Both the position numbers and the translations under genes were made by a program. Below, piece after piece: positions 18,777 through 29,421 of a DNA stretch of 64,000 bases (the first letter of the stretch is position 1; each line of letters begins with the position of its first letter). The notes below the pieces were generated by a model, which searched no databases, was not told the origin of the DNA, and saw nothing but the letters and a program-made list of their open reading frames with translations. Source of the stretch: Bog-473 sp963753115 (GTDB lineage Bacteria > Actinomycetota > Acidimicrobiia > Acidimicrobiales > RAAP-2); NCBI GenBank assembly GCA_963753115.1, contig CAVWBB010000013.1:1-64000 (forward strand), in the 5' to 3' direction.

Positions 18777-18790
18777 GGGGCATTTGGCCC
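18777..18790. promoter_or_regulatory. DosR-type box upstream of the hydrogenase operon
   Basis: GGGGC-ATTT-GGCCC fits the 5-4-5 palindrome found repeatedly at 30-64 kb (GGGAC-N4-GTCCC with variants). It lies 35 bases before GTG 18826 and 56 before GTG 18847. The Mycobacterium smegmatis group 3b hydrogenase is known to be DosR-dependent, which supports the reading. Confidence 0.55.
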
Positions 18791-18846
18791 TATGCGTACA
18801 CCGGACCAGGCCGTAGCCTCGCCTGGTGGACGTCGGAGAGGACGCG

Positions 18847-19989
18847 GTGATCGATCGGGACGGCTTCGACCTCTTGATCGATGCCCTTCGGGAGCGTGGC
18901 TTGCGGATCATGGGCCCGGTTGTGCGGGACGGGGCGATTGTGCACGGGGAGATCGGCACCACCTCCGACCTGCCCGAGGGCTGGCACGACCACGCCGAGC
19001 CTGGAAAGTATCGGCTCACCCACGACGGAAGCTCCGAGCTGTTTGGGTGGGCCGTCGGCCCTGCGTCGTGGAAGTCCGAGTTCTTCGTCCCCACCGAGAC
19101 CGTGTGGCGGGCCGGGGTCGCCGGGGGCGAGGTGACCCTGTCCGAGCCCCGGGAAGAACCGGTCCCTGTGGCCATCATCGGGGCCCGGCCCTGCGAGGTG
19201 GCCGCGCTCGGAACACTCGATCGGGTGCTCCGTGACGGCGCGGTGCCTGATGACCGGTATGCGGCGCGCCGTGCGGGAGCGTTCATTGTTGCAATGGAGT
19301 GCGGAACGCCGTCTGGCACCTGCTTCTGCACTTCTATGGGCACGGGCCCGGGGGCGAGTGCCGGGTACGACCTGGCCCTCACCGAGCTGGCAGGTCCGGA
19401 CGATGGTGAACGTGCCTACTACGTCCAGGTCGGTTCGGTCGCCGGGGCGGAGATCCTGACCGAGGTTCCTCACGAAAGAGCCGACGACACCGTGCGGGCG
19501 AGTCGACAGGCGGTCATCGAAGGAGCTGCCGACCGAATGAGCCGGTCTCTCGACACCGATGACCTGCCTGGACTCCTGGCCCGGAATCTCGAACATCCAC
19601 GCTGGGGCGAGGTGGCCGAACGCTGCCTTTCGTGCGGCAACTGCACCCTGGTTTGCCCGACTTGCTTCTGCAGCGACGTCAAGGATGTGACCGACGTGAG
19701 CGGCACGGTCGAACGTCAGCGTCGCTGGGCGTCCTGCTTCGACCTTGACCATTCCTACTTGCACGGGGGCTCGGTGCGAACAACGACGTCTTCGCGGTAT
19801 CGGCAGTGGATGACCCACAAGCTCTCGACGTGGTGGGATCAGTTCGACGAGTCTGGTTGCGTGGGATGTGGCAGGTGCATCGCGTGGTGCCCGGTCGGCA
19901 TCGACATCACCGAGGAAGCCTCCGCCATTCGGGCAACCGACGGTGCGTCGGTCATCGACACGATCAACCAGATGGTGAGGGAATCGTGA
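18847..19989 (+). CDS. hydB: Hydrogenase/sulfhydrogenase beta subunit, 4Fe-4S protein
   Basis: GTG 18847 has GGAGAGG 5 bases upstream; an earlier in-frame GTG at 18826 is the alternative. About 380 residues. The N-terminal region contains IIGARPCEVAALGTLDRVL, typical of sulfhydrogenase beta/anaerobic sulfite reductase A-type proteins. C-terminal ferredoxin-like motifs are CLSCGNCTLVCPTCFC and CVGCGRCIAWCP, predicting two [4Fe-4S] clusters that carry electrons between the small subunit and the flavoprotein. First gene of an operon joined by GTGA/ATGA overlaps. A soluble group 3b bidirectional NAD(P)-linked hydrogenase is inferred from the subunit set. Confidence 0.88.
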   Translation: MIDRDGFDLLIDALRERGLRIMGPVVRDGAIVHGEIGTTSDLPEGWHDHAEPGKYRLTHDGSSELFGWAVGPASWKSEFFVPTETVWRAGVAGGEVTLSEPREEPVPVAIIGARPCEVAALGTLDRVLRDGAVPDDRYAARRAGAFIVAMECGTPSGTCFCTSMGTGPGASAGYDLALTELAGPDDGERAYYVQVGSVAGAEILTEVPHERADDTVRASRQAVIEGAADRMSRSLDTDDLPGLLARNLEHPRWGEVAERCLSCGNCTLVCPTCFCSDVKDVTDVSGTVERQRRWASCFDLDHSYLHGGSVRTTTSSRYRQWMTHKLSTWWDQFDESGCVGCGRCIAWCPVGIDITEEASAIRATDGASVIDTINQMVRES

Positions 19990-20468
19990 CTCGTGGGGAG
20001 AAGCCGATCGACGAGATCCTGCGCGAGCACGGATTTCTGGCCGGGGTCTCACCGGGGACGATCGCCCTCTTGTCGGAGAAGGCGAGCCTCGTGCGTTTCG
20101 ACGCGGGTACCCTGCTCTTCCGGGAGGGCGAAGATGCCGGCACCATCTTCCTCATCACCCGGGGAAGGGTTGCCATTGAGATCCACGCCCCACCCCTCGG
20201 ACCCATCGTCATCGAAACGGTCGACCCGGGTCACGTCGTTGGGCTGAGCTGGGTGGCCGCCCCCTTCCGGTGGCAGTTCGATGCACGGGCGCTCGAGCCC
20301 GTCGAAGCAGTCGCGGTCGACACGCAACACCTGAGGGAGGGTCTGGCGGTGCACCTGGAGGCCTCCGCCGAGCTCCATCAGCGCCTCTCCGCGGTGCTGC
20401 TGGAGCGCTTACAGGCAACTCGGATCCGTCTCCTCGACCTCTACGCCAATGCCAGTGCCGGCCACTGA
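19986..20468 (+). CDS. Cyclic nucleotide-binding-domain protein of the hydrogenase operon
   Basis: GTG 19986 overlaps the previous stop. 160 residues forming one cNMP-binding beta-roll: SLVRFDAGTLLFREGEDAGT, IFLITRGRVAIEI, PGHVVGLSW. There is no DNA-binding domain at either end, so it is not a Crp/Fnr regulator; the usual phosphate-binding cassette Arg is not obvious. Such stand-alone domains occur next to group 3b hydrogenase genes. The position between the iron-sulfur and flavin subunits suggests a regulatory or assembly role for the complex. Confidence 0.75.
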   Translation: MTRGEKPIDEILREHGFLAGVSPGTIALLSEKASLVRFDAGTLLFREGEDAGTIFLITRGRVAIEIHAPPLGPIVIETVDPGHVVGLSWVAAPFRWQFDARALEPVEAVAVDTQHLREGLAVHLEASAELHQRLSAVLLERLQATRIRLLDLYANASAGH

Positions 20469-21326
20469 TCTGGCGGTCGGGTCGCTGGCCATGCGGAGCC
20501 CGCTCACCCCGGTTCCGTACCGGATCGTGCAGCGGCGGGTGGAGCTGGACGATGTGGTCACCATGTCCGTCGTGCCAGTGTCGGCAGAGCCTGGCGAGTC
20601 CTTCCACTTCACCCACGGCCAATTCAACATGCTGACCTCTTTTGGTGTGGGGGAGGTGGCGATCTCGATCTCGAGCGCACCCGGACAAGAGGGCCCCATT
20701 GAGCACACCGTGCGCGATGTGGGAGCGGTGACCCGCGCGCTGTGCACCGCTCCGGTCGGTTCGGTGATCGGCGTGCGAGGCCCCTACGGGCGCGACTGGG
20801 GACTCGGCAGCATCGACGATGCGGCAGACGTCGTGGTGGTCGCGGGCGGAATCGGCCTGGCTCCGCTGCGCGGGGCAATACGCGATTTGGTCGAGCGTCG
20901 CCGGTCGCGCACGGGTCGCGTCTTCGTACTGGTCGGTATGCGCTCGCCCGCCCAGGTCCTCTTCCCCGACGACCTCGAGGCGTGGCGAGCGGCCGGGATC
21001 CACGTCGGTGTCGCGGTCGATGTCGGCGCACCCGGTTGGGATGGTTCGGTGGGTGTGGTGACCGTGCTCCTTCCTCAAGCGCAATTCGAGCCGGTGGGGG
21101 CGGTGGCGCTGCTCTGTGGTCCCGAGATCATGATGCGTTTCGTCGGTCGTCAACTCGTCGAGCAGGGAATCGATCCGTCCCGGATCAGGGTCTCGTTGGA
21201 GCGCAATATGCAGTGCGGGGTGGGACTGTGCGGCCACTGTCAGCTGGGCCCGCTCCTGTTGTGCCGCGACGGGCCGGTGGTGCCGTACGGGGGTGTGGCC
21301 GACGAGCTGTTCATGGAGCGCGACCG

Positions 21327-21330
<4 letters not shown>
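20449..21330 (+). CDS. hydG: Hydrogenase gamma subunit, FAD/NAD(P)H-binding diaphorase
   Basis: ATG 20449 overlaps the previous gene by 20 bases; ATG 20491 is an alternative. A ferredoxin-NADP reductase fold: FAD-binding barrel with FTHGQFNMLTSFGVGEVAIS, NAD(P)-binding domain with VVVVAGGIGLAPLRGAI and VALLCGPEIMM. C-terminal [2Fe-2S] motif MQCGVGLCGHCQLGPLLLC (CX4CX2CX7C), as in sulfhydrogenase gamma and dihydroorotate dehydrogenase electron-transfer subunits. It links NAD(P)H to the iron-sulfur chain. The stop overlaps the small-subunit start. Confidence 0.9.
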
Positions 21331-22174
<844 letters not shown>

Positions 22175-22178
<4 letters not shown>

Positions 22179-23479
22179 CCCACGGGTCAGGTGGGCAGCG
22201 CACGGTCTCGGTAGAGGGTCTCTCGCGCGTGGAGGGCGAGGGTTCGCTCCATGTGGAAGTGCGCGACGGCGTGGTCGGGGAAGTGGCGCTGAACATCTTC
22301 GAGCCGCCCCGCTTCTTCGAGGCACTCCTGCAGGGACGTCGGGCCACCGAGGCCCCCGATATCACGGCTCGCATCTGCGGCATCTGCCCGGTGGCGTACC
22401 AGATGAGCGCCTGCGCGGCAGTGGAGAGCGCCCTCGGTCTGGAGGTGAGCCGGGAAGTGGCGGACCTGCGACGCCTCCTCTACTGCGGAGAGTGGATACA
22501 GAGCCACTCCCTGCACATCTACCTGCTCCACGCGCCCGATTTTCTCGGCTGCGCCGACGCGGTGGAATTGGCAGAGCGCGATCGAGTCGCCGTCGAACGC
22601 GGCCTCGCCATCAAGAAGATCGGTAACCTCATCATGTCGACCGTGGGCGGTCGGGCCATCCATCCCGTGAACGTCCGGGTGGGGGGCTTCTACTCAGCAC
22701 CGGCTCGTGGCGACATGGCGGCCCTGGCTGAACACCTGCGCCGTGCCCGCGAGCAGGCTCTGGAAACGGTCTCATGGGTATCGGGTTTCGACTTTCCGGA
22801 CGTTGAGGGGGACTACCGTTTCGTCTCGCTTCGCAGCCCTGGCCGCTATCCCATTGAGGCGGGCCGGGTCACCTCGAGCGACGGGCTGGATCTGAGCGCG
22901 TCGGCCTTCGATCAGCTCGTGATCGAGGAGCATGTGGCGCGCTCGACCGCGCTCCACGCGCGCCTGGGCGGTGAGCTCGACTACCTGACCGGTCCGCTGG
23001 CCCGATACGCACTGAACTCCTCCGTCCTGCCCGAAGTGGCACGCCAGGCCGCCGCGGGGGCCGGGCTGGGGCCGGTCGTCACCAACCCATTCCAGAGCAT
23101 CATCGTGCGCGCCGTCGAGCTCGTGTTTGCCTGTGATGAGGCGCTGCGTCTCGCGGAGTCGTACGAGCCCCCGCGGCCGCCGGCAGCCGCAATTCCGATT
23201 CGGGCGGGCATGGGCGCGGGGGTCACAGAGGCACCGCGCGGCCTGCTCCTGCATACCTATGCACTCAATGCCGACGGCGACATCACCCACGCTCGTATCG
23301 TCCCGCCGACCTCGCAGAACCAGATCAGTATCGAGGCCGACCTCAGACGCGTCGTGGAAGGTGGTCTGGACCTTTCGGACGCCGACCTTTCCTGGCGCTG
23401 CGAGCAGGCGGTGCGCAACCATGACCCGTGCATCTCGTGCGCCGCACACTTCCTCGACGTCAAGGTGGTCCGCGTGTGA
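22175..23479 (+). CDS. hydA: [NiFe] hydrogenase large (alpha) subunit
   Basis: ATG 22175 overlaps the stop of hydD. 434 residues. The two Ni-Fe ligand pairs are present: ARICGICPVAYQMSA (Cys68, Cys71) and NHDPCISCAAHFLDVK (Cys419, Cys422). The N-terminal SVEGLSRVEGEGSLHVEVRD is the L1-type motif of group 3 enzymes. A nine-residue tail after the last His is available for maturation cleavage by the next gene product. It catalyses reversible H2 oxidation with NAD(P). Under oxygen limitation it would dispose of, or recover, fermentative reductant. Confidence 0.93.
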
Positions 23480-24003
23480 GCAATACCGGGAGCTCCTCGG
23501 AATCGGGCCGCTTGACCGGCGATGCCTGCAGGGTTGTGGTGGCCGGACTGGGCAGCGAGTACAGGCGCGACGACGGTGCCGGTCCTGCCGCGGTCGCCAT
23601 GGTGGTGCAGCAGTGTCCCAGAGTGACAGTGGTCGGGCCGCTCGACGACCCGCTCGACCTGCTTGGTCTCTGGGACGGTGCGGCACTGGCCGTGGTCGTC
23701 GATGCCGTCTCATCGGGCTCGCCGCCCGGAACGGTCCAGGTGGTGGAGCTCGATCCGGTGGCCGCGAGGCCGACCCGCGAGCAGGGGGCATCCGGAACCA
23801 AGAGCACCCACGGCATCGGGCTGGCCGGCGTCTACCGCCTGGCCCGGGCCATCGAGCGCGCTCCGTCGAGGGTGGTGGTGGTCGGTATCGAAGGCTCCGA
23901 TTTCGGTCAGGGCGTCGGTCTGACCGAGGAGGTCGAAGCGGGTGTGGAACATGCGGCGTACCACGTGGTGGAGATGATCAGGGAGGTCAGCCGGTGTGTC
24001 TGA
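23476..24003 (+). CDS. Hydrogenase maturation protease
   Basis: GTG 23476 overlaps the hydA stop. 175 residues. VVVAGLGSEYRRDDGAG and VVVDAVSSGSPPGTVQVVEL are the HycI/HoxW endopeptidase motifs (Ni-coordinating acidic residues), with STHGIGLAGV supplying the His. It removes the C-terminal tail of the large subunit after nickel insertion. Directly downstream of its substrate gene. Confidence 0.88.
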   Translation: MSNTGSSSESGRLTGDACRVVVAGLGSEYRRDDGAGPAAVAMVVQQCPRVTVVGPLDDPLDLLGLWDGAALAVVVDAVSSGSPPGTVQVVELDPVAARPTREQGASGTKSTHGIGLAGVYRLARAIERAPSRVVVVGIEGSDFGQGVGLTEEVEAGVEHAAYHVVEMIREVSRCV

Positions 24004-24257
24004 GCAGGTTGCATCAGGTCCGGGCGGTGTGCGGTCCGGGCAAGGTACTGGTCGAGGACATGGATGGGCGTCGGCACGAAGTGTCGCTGCTGGCCCTCGA
24101 TCCGCCGGACCCCGAGCCGGTTCCAGGGGATTGGTTGGTCGTGCACAGCGGCTATGCCATTGACCGGGCGGACGTACAGGAGGCAGAGACGGCCCTGGAC
24201 GAAATTGCCCGGGGCAACGCCCGTCTTGAGAAAGTGAAGGGTTCGCAAGGTGAGTGA
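23994..24257 (+). CDS. hypC: HypC/HybG-type hydrogenase assembly chaperone
   Basis: GTG 23994 lies inside the protease gene (10-base overlap). 87 residues beginning MCLSRLHQV; the N-terminal Cys2 binds the Fe(CN)2CO centre and the large subunit. The small barrel continues through GPGKVLVEDMDGRRHEV and GDWLVVHSGYAIDRAD. HypA, B, D, E and F are not in the window and must be elsewhere. Confidence 0.85.
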   Translation: MCLSRLHQVRAVCGPGKVLVEDMDGRRHEVSLLALDPPDPEPVPGDWLVVHSGYAIDRADVQEAETALDEIARGNARLEKVKGSQGE

Positions 24258-25234
24258 GGAGACCACACGTCGGAACGCCTCGCGGGCCGGGATGAACGGG
24301 TTGCTGGTGGCTGGCATCACGGCCGTCATCAGCGGGATCTCGGTGTTCGCCAACAGTTACGGGGTGCATCACGTGCCGTCGCCATCGGTGTACACCACGG
24401 GGAAGAACCTGGTGGCCCTGCTGGCTCTTGGAACCTGCACGCTGGCGGCCGCGGCCTGGAGGCGGCGGGCATCGGTGAGCGGTGAGACAGCTGCCCGCTG
24501 GGTCACGGCCCGGGTGCGAACGGCGCGCCGGCACGCGGAGCACCCTCACGTGGTTGGGACTGGCCTACGTGGGCGTCATCGGCGGGGGCCTGGCCTTCGT
24601 GCTCTTCTTCAACGGGCTCGCCCGCACCACGGCGACCCCCGCCGCCTTCCTGCATGACACCCTGGTGATCTGGGTGGTGCTCCTGGCCGCACCCTTTCTC
24701 CATGAGCGAGTGGCGAAGTGGAACATCGCCGCCATCGCCCTCCTCGTCGGGGGCGAGGTGGCGCTCTCGAAGGGGATCGGCCATCTGGCCTGGGGGAGTG
24801 GCACAGCCCTCGTCCTCGCGGCCACATTGCTCTGGGCGGTCGAGGTGGTCGTGGCCAAGAAGCTGCTCGCTGAAATCGCTCCGGCCACGGTTTCGCTTGT
24901 CCGCATGGGGGTGGGATCCGCCGCCCTGCTCGCCTACCTGGCGGTCGACGGCAGCCTCGGTTCACTGTTCGCTCTCACCCGCGGCCAGCTGGGTTGGGTC
25001 GTGTTCACCGGGCTCTTGCTGGCCGGCTATGTCGGCACATGGATGACGGCCCTCAGTCGAGCCCGGGCCATCGACGTCACCTCGATCCTGGTCGCGAGCA
25101 CCCTGATCACCGCTGTGCTGCAGGCGTTGTCCGGGGCCCAGCCGCTGGCGCCGGAGTGGCTCGGACTGCTGCTGATCACGGCTGGCACCGCGTTGGTGGC
25201 GTGGCGCATGCCGCGCCAGGTGGCGGCGGCGTGA
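24250..25234 (+). CDS. EamA/DMT-family transporter, one frameshift
   Basis: GTG 24250 overlaps hypC by 8 bases. Ten-helix drug/metabolite transporter fold with two EamA repeats. The first frame carries helices LLVAGITAVISGISVFANSY and NLVALLALGTCTLAAAAW. A shift near 24500-24540 leads to LAYVGVIGGGLAFVLFFNG, LVIWVVLLAAPFLHERV, ALVLAATLLWAVEVVVA and the last helices ending AWRMPRQVAAA. It sits within the hydrogenase operon, so an exporter of a metabolite or a metal-linked role is possible; no substrate can be deduced. Confidence 0.75.
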
Positions 25235-26043
25235 GCGATGTGGTGGCCGACCCGCGGCCTGCCGGCGCGTCCCGATCGGCTGCGCCCGGGCCGGTGCTGT
25301 TCGCCCGCTACGCCTACCCGCCCAACGAGCTGGGGTACTGCGGGCCGTCCGATCCGGGAGCGCTCATCGAATCGGCCTCCGACGGCCGCGATCTGGCGGA
25401 GCTGGCGCACCTGGCCACGGGGTTCGCCGGCGCGTGGCCCTACCTCGAGCTGATCGCCGGGTGCAACGGCATCGCCGACCCCCTCGATGCGCGAGTGGTC
25501 GAGGCCTACTGGTTGGGCAACGCACTGCTCGAGAAGGTGTCGGACTCCTCCCTACTGTCCTCTCTGAGCAACCGTTTCGAGGACCGCGCTGGCCGGCGGT
25601 TCGGGCATGTCGCATCCGCCGTTCCGCTGGGCGGGGTGTGCCAGCACAGCTTCCACGTCTTTGCGGTGTACCCCTGGCTGGGGTTGTTACGGGCTGGGAT
25701 GGAGGGCGCCCCACTCACCGTGCTCGACCGTTGCCGCATCCGTTGGGGCTACGTGGAAGCCGTCACCGGTGACCTGGTCACCGTGCGGAATCGCCTCCTG
25801 GGTTTCGACGGGTCACGGCTGGTGCTCGGCCCAGAAGAGGTGGAGGTGGCGCGGCGCAGCCTGCACGGCGTGGGCTTGGCTCCCCCGGTGACGGTAGGCG
25901 ACATGGTGTCGCTCCACTGGGACTGGGTGTGCGATCGGCTCACGCCGGTTGGGCTGGCGAACTTGGCCCGGTGCACAGCGGCCAACCTGGCCGCTGTGAA
26001 CGCCCTTCCCACGCCCGGCCCCGCCGCCGTCTGTGGTGCCTGA
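25231..26043 (+). CDS. DUF6390-like protein of the hydrogenase operon
   Basis: GTG 25231 overlaps the EamA stop. 270 residues, soluble. Conserved-looking blocks are FARYAYPPNELGYCGPSD, GAWPYLELIAGCNGI, VVEAYWLGNALLEKV, VCQHSFHVFAVYPWLGLLR and VSLHWDWVCDRL, rich in Cys, His and Trp. I associate this with DUF6390, by recall. The function is unknown. Its place as last gene of a hydrogenase operon suggests a maturation or metal-handling role. Confidence 0.6.
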   Translation: MSDVVADPRPAGASRSAAPGPVLFARYAYPPNELGYCGPSDPGALIESASDGRDLAELAHLATGFAGAWPYLELIAGCNGIADPLDARVVEAYWLGNALLEKVSDSSLLSSLSNRFEDRAGRRFGHVASAVPLGGVCQHSFHVFAVYPWLGLLRAGMEGAPLTVLDRCRIRWGYVEAVTGDLVTVRNRLLGFDGSRLVLGPEEVEVARRSLHGVGLAPPVTVGDMVSLHWDWVCDRLTPVGLANLARCTAANLAAVNALPTPGPAAVCGA

Positions 26044-26260
26044 TCTTTGGGGGCAGGGATCACCGGCCGAAGCGCCCACCCGGGACTCGTGCGCGGGTGG
26101 CGGGCGGCGGAGTGGTTTCGCTCGTGAGCAGCCACCTCGCCGAAGTCGGGACCTTCTTCTCTAGCTCAGCGCGCCACCACGCTGCACAGTGGCAGCACGC
26201 TTCCTCATACCCGGCCTCCTCGACCCCCGGCCGGACGATCGGGTGGGCGAAGGAGTCGCA

Positions 26261-28214
26261 GTGTCGATCGAGAGCACGCCATGGACCTCGCCGGATCAGG
26301 CCGGCACGCCAGAGGAGCATGCTCACCCCGCGGGAGACGGCAGTGCGAGCGATGCGGGGCCTGGCGCGCACTGTCCGCAATGCGGCGCTCTCCTGATTGC
26401 GGTGTCGCCCGCAGACGTGGAGCAACAGGCGCTCGTTGCGGACTTGGCAGCGCTCGAGGACGCGATGCTGCAGCTGGAATCGCGCCACGGCGAACAGATC
26501 TCCCGGGTCCACCCCGACCACCGAGCCGACGCGGTGAACCTCACGCACTATTTGGCGCTGCGCCAAGGCGATAAGAGGTCCTTGCAGCGCAGGCTGGGTC
26601 TGCGTGGCCTGTCCTCATTGGGTCGCTGCGAGCCTCACGTGCTGGCGACCATCGAAAGCGTTCGCTCGTCTCTGGACGCCTTTGCTGGGGTCTCCGTGCC
26701 GCCGTCGCTCAGCTTCAAGGCCGGACGTGGAGCACTGGACCGCAACACCGATGCGCTCTTCGGTCCGCGCCCACCAGGAAGGGTGCCACGGGTCATGGTG
26801 ACACTCCCCAGTGAGGCGGCCTCCGACTATCAGCTCGTCCGCCACCTAGTGGCATCGGGCACGGATGTCGCTCGGATCAATGGCGCGCACGACAGCCCCG
26901 AGGCATGGGCTCAGATGGCCCGAAATGTTCGCAAGGCGTCCGCTGAGGTGCCTCGACCCTGCCGGATCTCCATGGACCTGCCCGGGCCCAAGGTGCGCAC
27001 CGGGCCGTTGGCAGAGGGCCCACGCGTGATCCGGTTGCGCCCCCAGCGTGACCTTCGGGGAGTGGCGGTCACCCCTGCGCTAGTCGAGCTTGTCGCTGCG
27101 GCAGGCACAGTCGGCCAGTCGCTGCCGACCTTGCCCGTCGAGGCCGGGTGGCTCGGGCGGCGCAAACCCGGAGATGTGGTCGAACTCGTCGATACCAGGG
27201 CCTCACACCGGCACTTGCGCCTTGTGCAGTGTGAGCAGGATCGGGCGACCGCAGAGGCGTGGGACACGACCTACGTCGAGACGGGGAGCATTCTGCGATG
27301 CGGGGCCGACGCGACAGAGGTGGGTGAAATCCCGCCGATTCCTCAGTTCCACCTGTTGCACGTCGGCGATGGGCTGCGACTGACCCGAGGGCTAGAGCCC
27401 GCCGAACCGTGGCACCACGGGGAAGCTGGGTTCGCTCGTATCGGATGCACGTTGCCGGCCATATTCGATGTCGCGCAGCCCGGTCAACATGTCGTGCTCG
27501 ATGACGGGAAGCTCACCGCCACCATCGAAGTTGTCGGCGGCGGCGAGGTCTTCCTCCGGATCGACACAGCGTCGGCCCGAGGTTCGAAACTGCGTGCCGA
27601 GAAGAGCATCAATCTCCCCGAGGCAGACCTGCGCGTGGCGACGGTGACCGACGCCGATCTGGCTCTCCTCCGCGTGGCAGCCGAGCATGCCGACATGGTT
27701 GCCCTTTCCTTCCTCCATCACGAGCGCGACGTCGATACCCTGCGGGACTATCTCGATCGGGTGGGGGCGAAGAACTGTGGCCTTGTCCTGAAGATCGAGA
27801 CCAGAGAGGCGTTTGCCCGACTGCCGGAGATCCTCTTACACGCCATGCAGTCACTGCGCGTCGGTGTCATGATCGCGCGGGGTGACCTCGCGGTCGAGGT
27901 GGGATACGAGCGACTTGCCGAACTCCAAGAGGAAATCCTGTGGCTGTGCGAAGCGGTTCATCTGCCAGTGATCTGGGCAACGGAGGTACTCGACCACATG
28001 GCCCGCACCGGGTCAGCCTTCACGGGCTGAGGTCACCGACGCGGCTATGGCGCAGCGGGCTGAGTGCGTGATGTTGAACAAGGGCCCGCACATCGACACG
28101 GCCATCTTGTTCCTCGACGACATCCTGCATCGGATGTCGAGTCATCAGCGTAAGAAGACAGCGTTGTTGCGACCACTCCACAGTTGGGAAGATGACGCTG
28201 GCTCTGCAAAGTGA
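26261..28214 (+). CDS. Pyruvate kinase with N-terminal CxxC domain, frameshift near the end
   Basis: GTG 26261 has AGGAG 5 bases upstream. About 650 residues, longer than the usual 470-500. The first ~165 residues contain HCPQCGALL and a coiled-coil-like helix. The kinase part begins RVMVTLPSEAASDYQLVRHL and includes MDLPGPKVRTGPL, VALSFLHHERDVDTL, LVLKIETREAFARLPEIL and VGVMIARGDLAVEVGYERL (substrate/metal site). Near 28013 one extra G in a GGG run breaks the frame; removing it gives PSRAEVTDAAMAQRAECVML and the stop at 28212-28214. It converts PEP and ADP to pyruvate and ATP. The N-terminal domain is unexplained. Confidence 0.82.
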
Positions 28215-28290
28215 TGGCCGGGAATAGGTCGAGCAACCGAGACGGCACTCGTCGCTTGTGGATCTCAATCCTTGGGGATCTGGCCGGTCG

Positions 28291-29421
28291 CTACTCGAAG
28301 ATCGGGACCCGCAAGAGCAGGACGGTCCCACCCGTCGGGGCGCGCGAGATTTCAAATGTGCCATGGAGCTTCTCGGCTCGCCGTCTCAGATTGGTCAACC
28401 CCAGGCCCCCCTCACGACTCTGACGGTCGATCCCCTTCCCATTGTCAGCAACTTCCAGCAGGCATTCTTCGTCCTTCACGCTGAGCGCGACGGAGCCCCT
28501 GGTGGCATTGGCATGACGTTCGATGTTGGTCACAGCTTCGCGGATGGTGGCCATCAGATGTTCTGCCATGACGGCCGTGACCGCGGCATCGACCGGGCCA
28601 TCGAACGAGACGTTCAACTCGAAGCCCACCATGTGGCGCAATTCTCCGACGAGGTTGGTCACATCGTCACGGACGCCTCGACTCGTCTCACCCATGCCGA
28701 GTGCATAGATAGTGGATCGGAGCTCGGTGATGACACCGTCGAGTTCGCTCACCTGGCGCGTCAAACCTTGGGAGAGATCAGGGGTCGCTCGAATGGCCAG
28801 ACTCTGGAGGCTCAGACCGACGCCGAAGAGTCGTTGGATGACGTGATCGTGCAGATCGCGAGCCAAGCGATCTCGATCCTCGAAGACGGCGGCAACCTGG
28901 ACCTGTTGGTGTAGGCGCGCGTTCTCGATGGCGACACCTGCTGCCAAGGCCAGTGCTTCGACCAAGGCCACATCGTCTTTCGTGAACTCGGACCATCCGA
29001 CCTTGTCAGTGAGGTAGAGATTTCCGTAGACCTGGTCTCGGGTCTTGATCGGCACACCAAGGAACGACGTCATGGGTGGATGGCCCGGCGGGAAGCCGTA
29101 ACTATCGGGGTGATCCCCCAGATGCGATAAGCGAAGTGGCTCTGGATCGACGATCAGCGCGCCCAGAACTCCCTTCCCGGTCGGAAGCAGACCGATTGTG
29201 GCCACCTGCTCGGCGTCGAGTCCGACGGTGACGAACTCTGCCAGGGCCGAGCGGTTGTCGTTCAGCACCCCCAAAGCGCCGTAGCGCGCACCGGTCATTG
29301 AGCAGGCCTCTTCGACCACATGCCGCAGAAGTGCGGGCAGCTCGAGGTCCTGCTCAATCAGCAGGACCGCTTCGAGGACACGACGGAGCTTCGTCGGATC
29401 TTCGATTGCTTGGAACGGCAT
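28291..29421 (-). CDS. DevS/DosS-like GAF-domain sensor histidine kinase
   Basis: 376 residues. One GAF domain (about 15-170) contains ARYGALGVLN and GFPPGHPPMTSFLGVPI with VYGNLYLTDK. His114 and Tyr136 are 22 residues apart, matching the haem ligand His149 and distal Tyr171 of mycobacterial DosS by the same motif spacing. A HisKA_3 dimerisation domain follows with RDLHDHVIQRLFGVGL (phospho-acceptor His191), then an HATPase with NIERHANATRGSVAL, DNGKGI and GGLGLTNLRRRAEKL. DosS has two GAF domains; this protein has one. No membrane segment. It probably senses O2/NO/CO or redox and phosphorylates a DevR-like regulator. Confidence 0.88.
   Translation of the reverse strand: MPFQAIEDPTKLRRVLEAVLLIEQDLELPALLRHVVEEACSMTGARYGALGVLNDNRSALAEFVTVGLDAEQVATIGLLPTGKGVLGALIVDPEPLRLSHLGDHPDSYGFPPGHPPMTSFLGVPIKTRDQVYGNLYLTDKVGWSEFTKDDVALVEALALAAGVAIENARLHQQVQVAAVFEDRDRLARDLHDHVIQRLFGVGLSLQSLAIRATPDLSQGLTRQVSELDGVITELRSTIYALGMGETSRGVRDDVTNLVGELRHMVGFELNVSFDGPVDAAVTAVMAEHLMATIREAVTNIERHANATRGSVALSVKDEECLLEVADNGKGIDRQSREGGLGLTNLRRRAEKLHGTFEISRAPTGGTVLLLRVPIFE

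Noticed and set aside
18790..20052. A 420-codon minus-strand frame
   Set aside because: Antisense to the hydrogenase beta subunit with its eight ferredoxin cysteines; the translation has no family features.
22772..23791. A 339-codon minus-strand frame
   Set aside because: Antisense to the hydrogenase large subunit and protease; Pro/Arg-rich translation.
26148..26161. GGGAC-CTTC-TTCTC as a DosR-type box before pyruvate kinase
   Set aside because: Only one arm matches, and it is about 100 bases from the start. Kept as a half-site, not a feature.
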